This document shows positions 5,315-6,149 of a stretch of DNA of 6,149 nt, piece after piece. The notes beneath the pieces are model-generated. The model worked only from the letters and a program-made list of their open reading frames with translations, was not told where the DNA came from and ran no database searches. Origin of the DNA: CAZHDI01 sp964531285 (GTDB taxonomy: Bacteria > Pseudomonadota > Alphaproteobacteria > JAJFIK01). The stretch's first letter is position 1, and every line of letters begins with the position of its first letter. A program made the translations under genes and the position numbers. The DNA lies in assembly GCA_964531285.1 (NCBI GenBank), contig CAZHDI010000143.1:1-6149 (forward strand), written 5' to 3'.

Positions 5315-6149
5315 ATGCATGACGGGAGGGGACTATGCAAACGATCCAATTCGTTCGGGTACCCATTCAAACGGGCGGTCACGCGGTATCGCGAAGGCGT
5401 CTCGCTTGCAGTGCTCGCTCTGCTTTCCACACTCGGTTCCATTGCCCATGCAGACGGCCACGTCCCGTTCTACCTGCGCTTTGCTGAGAACCAGTGCCCG
5501 CCCTGGATGGACGAGGCCTTGCCCCGCCAGGAGTACCTGACCGACGCACGTTCGGCCTTCGATCCGCCCTTCCGCCGGCGCGGCGATCCACCCTTTCGGC
5601 TCGATGACATCGCCGTCTTCATCGTGGGGGCACGCGTTATGCGATCCCCGTCGGGCATATATGGGGGCAGTATGGCGGGGATGCCACCTTCGAGGCGGCG
5701 GATACGAGACGCCGGGCCTCTACGGCTTGAGCTACTGGATGCCATCAGGGCGCTACACGGAGCGCCAGTCCGGATCGTACCAAAGATATTGCGAGCCCGG
5801 TCGTCCGCCGCCGGGGCCCGACGAGTACGTCGTAACGGCAACCGTGCTGGCGCCAGACTCGGAACAAGGATCGGAGTGGCGGGCGGAGCGCCTGCAGTGG
5901 TCCGCGCGCACTGAGGCCGCGCTCGGTGCCCCCATCCCCGACGTGGTCGCGGGCCGCGTACCCGAACATGTTGATCGGGTCGTGGCCGACGTCCCGGGGG
6001 CGATCGTCTACGACGGGCTCAGTTGGCGGTTGGACATTACTCCAAGAGCGCAGAGCAGCAATCCTTTGCAGGTCCGTTCTTTTGACCTGCCCCTGTCGGG
6101 TCGCTCGTTTATAACGAGGGTCTGCGGGTTGGATTTCGGTATTCCGGCT
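5315..6149 (+). pseudogene. Unrecognised exported protein, frame broken twice by apparent 1-nt losses, 3' end outside window
   Basis: The coding signal moves between frames. Frame 2 carries a signal-peptide-like stretch (VSLAVLALLSTLGSIAHA, cleavage expected after AHA) and mature sequence up to DDIAVFIV near 5626. Frame 1 then carries TRYAIPVGHIWGQYGGDATFEAAD (about 5632-5703). Frame 3 carries YETPGLYGLSYWMPSGRY onward and stays open for 149 codons from 5703 to the window end. Restoring one G in the run at 5626-5630 and one T near 5703 makes a single continuous protein of about 280 residues so far. It has few Cys, many Tyr/Trp/Gly and a periplasmic or secreted look. I do not recognise the family. 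Candidate starts are ATG 5315 (weak AGGA upstream), ATG 5237 (no spaced site) or ATG 5335, which has a strong GGGAGGGG site but lies in frame 1. Whether the gene is dead or the sequence has errors is open. Confidence 0.6.
5324..5331 (+). promoter_or_regulatory. Strong ribosome binding site ahead of ATG 5335
   Basis: GGGAGGGG precedes the ATG at 5335 by 3 nt, and by about 5 nt from its GGAGG-like core. It is the best such site in the 5158-5400 stretch. It implies that translation starts at 5335, in a frame that must join the signal-peptide frame by a +1 change near 5407, or else that the motif is unused. Confidence 0.4.

Noticed and set aside
6068..6090. Perfect 7-bp inverted repeat GCAGGTC / GACCTGC with a 9-nt loop
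   Set aside because: It lies within the clear frame-3 coding stretch, has no T run after it, and is short enough to be chance.

Overview
The window is GC-rich DNA with strongly G/C-biased third codon positions. Protein styles are typical of an alphaproteobacterium: an exopolysaccharide (EPS) polymerase, a family-2 sulfotransferase and a spike base protein of the RCAP_Rcc01079 type. The last of these points most specifically to Rhodobacteraceae (Rhodobacter/Paracoccus/Roseobacter-like). All genes I can support read on the plus strand.

Layout. (1) 2-721 is the 3' end of a secreted or surface protein made of near-identical ~149-residue beta-sandwich-like (carbohydrate-binding-module-like) repeats joined by Pro/Ala linkers. 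It ends in a probable membrane anchor that is only legible if one base is restored near 574. (2) 810-4111 looks like one transcription unit: an O-antigen ligase/Wzy-type polymerase, a PAPS-dependent sulfotransferase-like protein and a membrane-anchored endonuclease/exonuclease/phosphatase (EEP) protein, the last two 4 nt apart. A 12-nt-period CTAG-centred repeat upstream of the polymerase is a candidate operator. Together these suggest synthesis and tailoring of a possibly sulfated extracellular polysaccharide. (3) 4229-4815 is insertion-sequence debris: an N-terminally deleted IS5-family transposase that has also lost the second catalytic Asp, next to what may be the tail of another transposase on the minus strand. 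(4) 4894-5157 is a small gene resembling gene-transfer-agent/phage spike base proteins (GhsA-like). (5) 5315-6149 is an unrecognised exported protein. Its reading frame is broken by two apparent single-base losses, and it runs off the window.

The main points of interest are the glycan-assembly unit with an unexplained membrane EEP protein, its closeness to a spike base gene of a family whose R. capsulatus member is reported to bind capsule, and three single-base frame breaks of the same sign. Those breaks could be real gene decay or base-calling loss in the assembly. I did not find a clearly undescribed system. Functional names rest on remembered family motifs, not on database searches.
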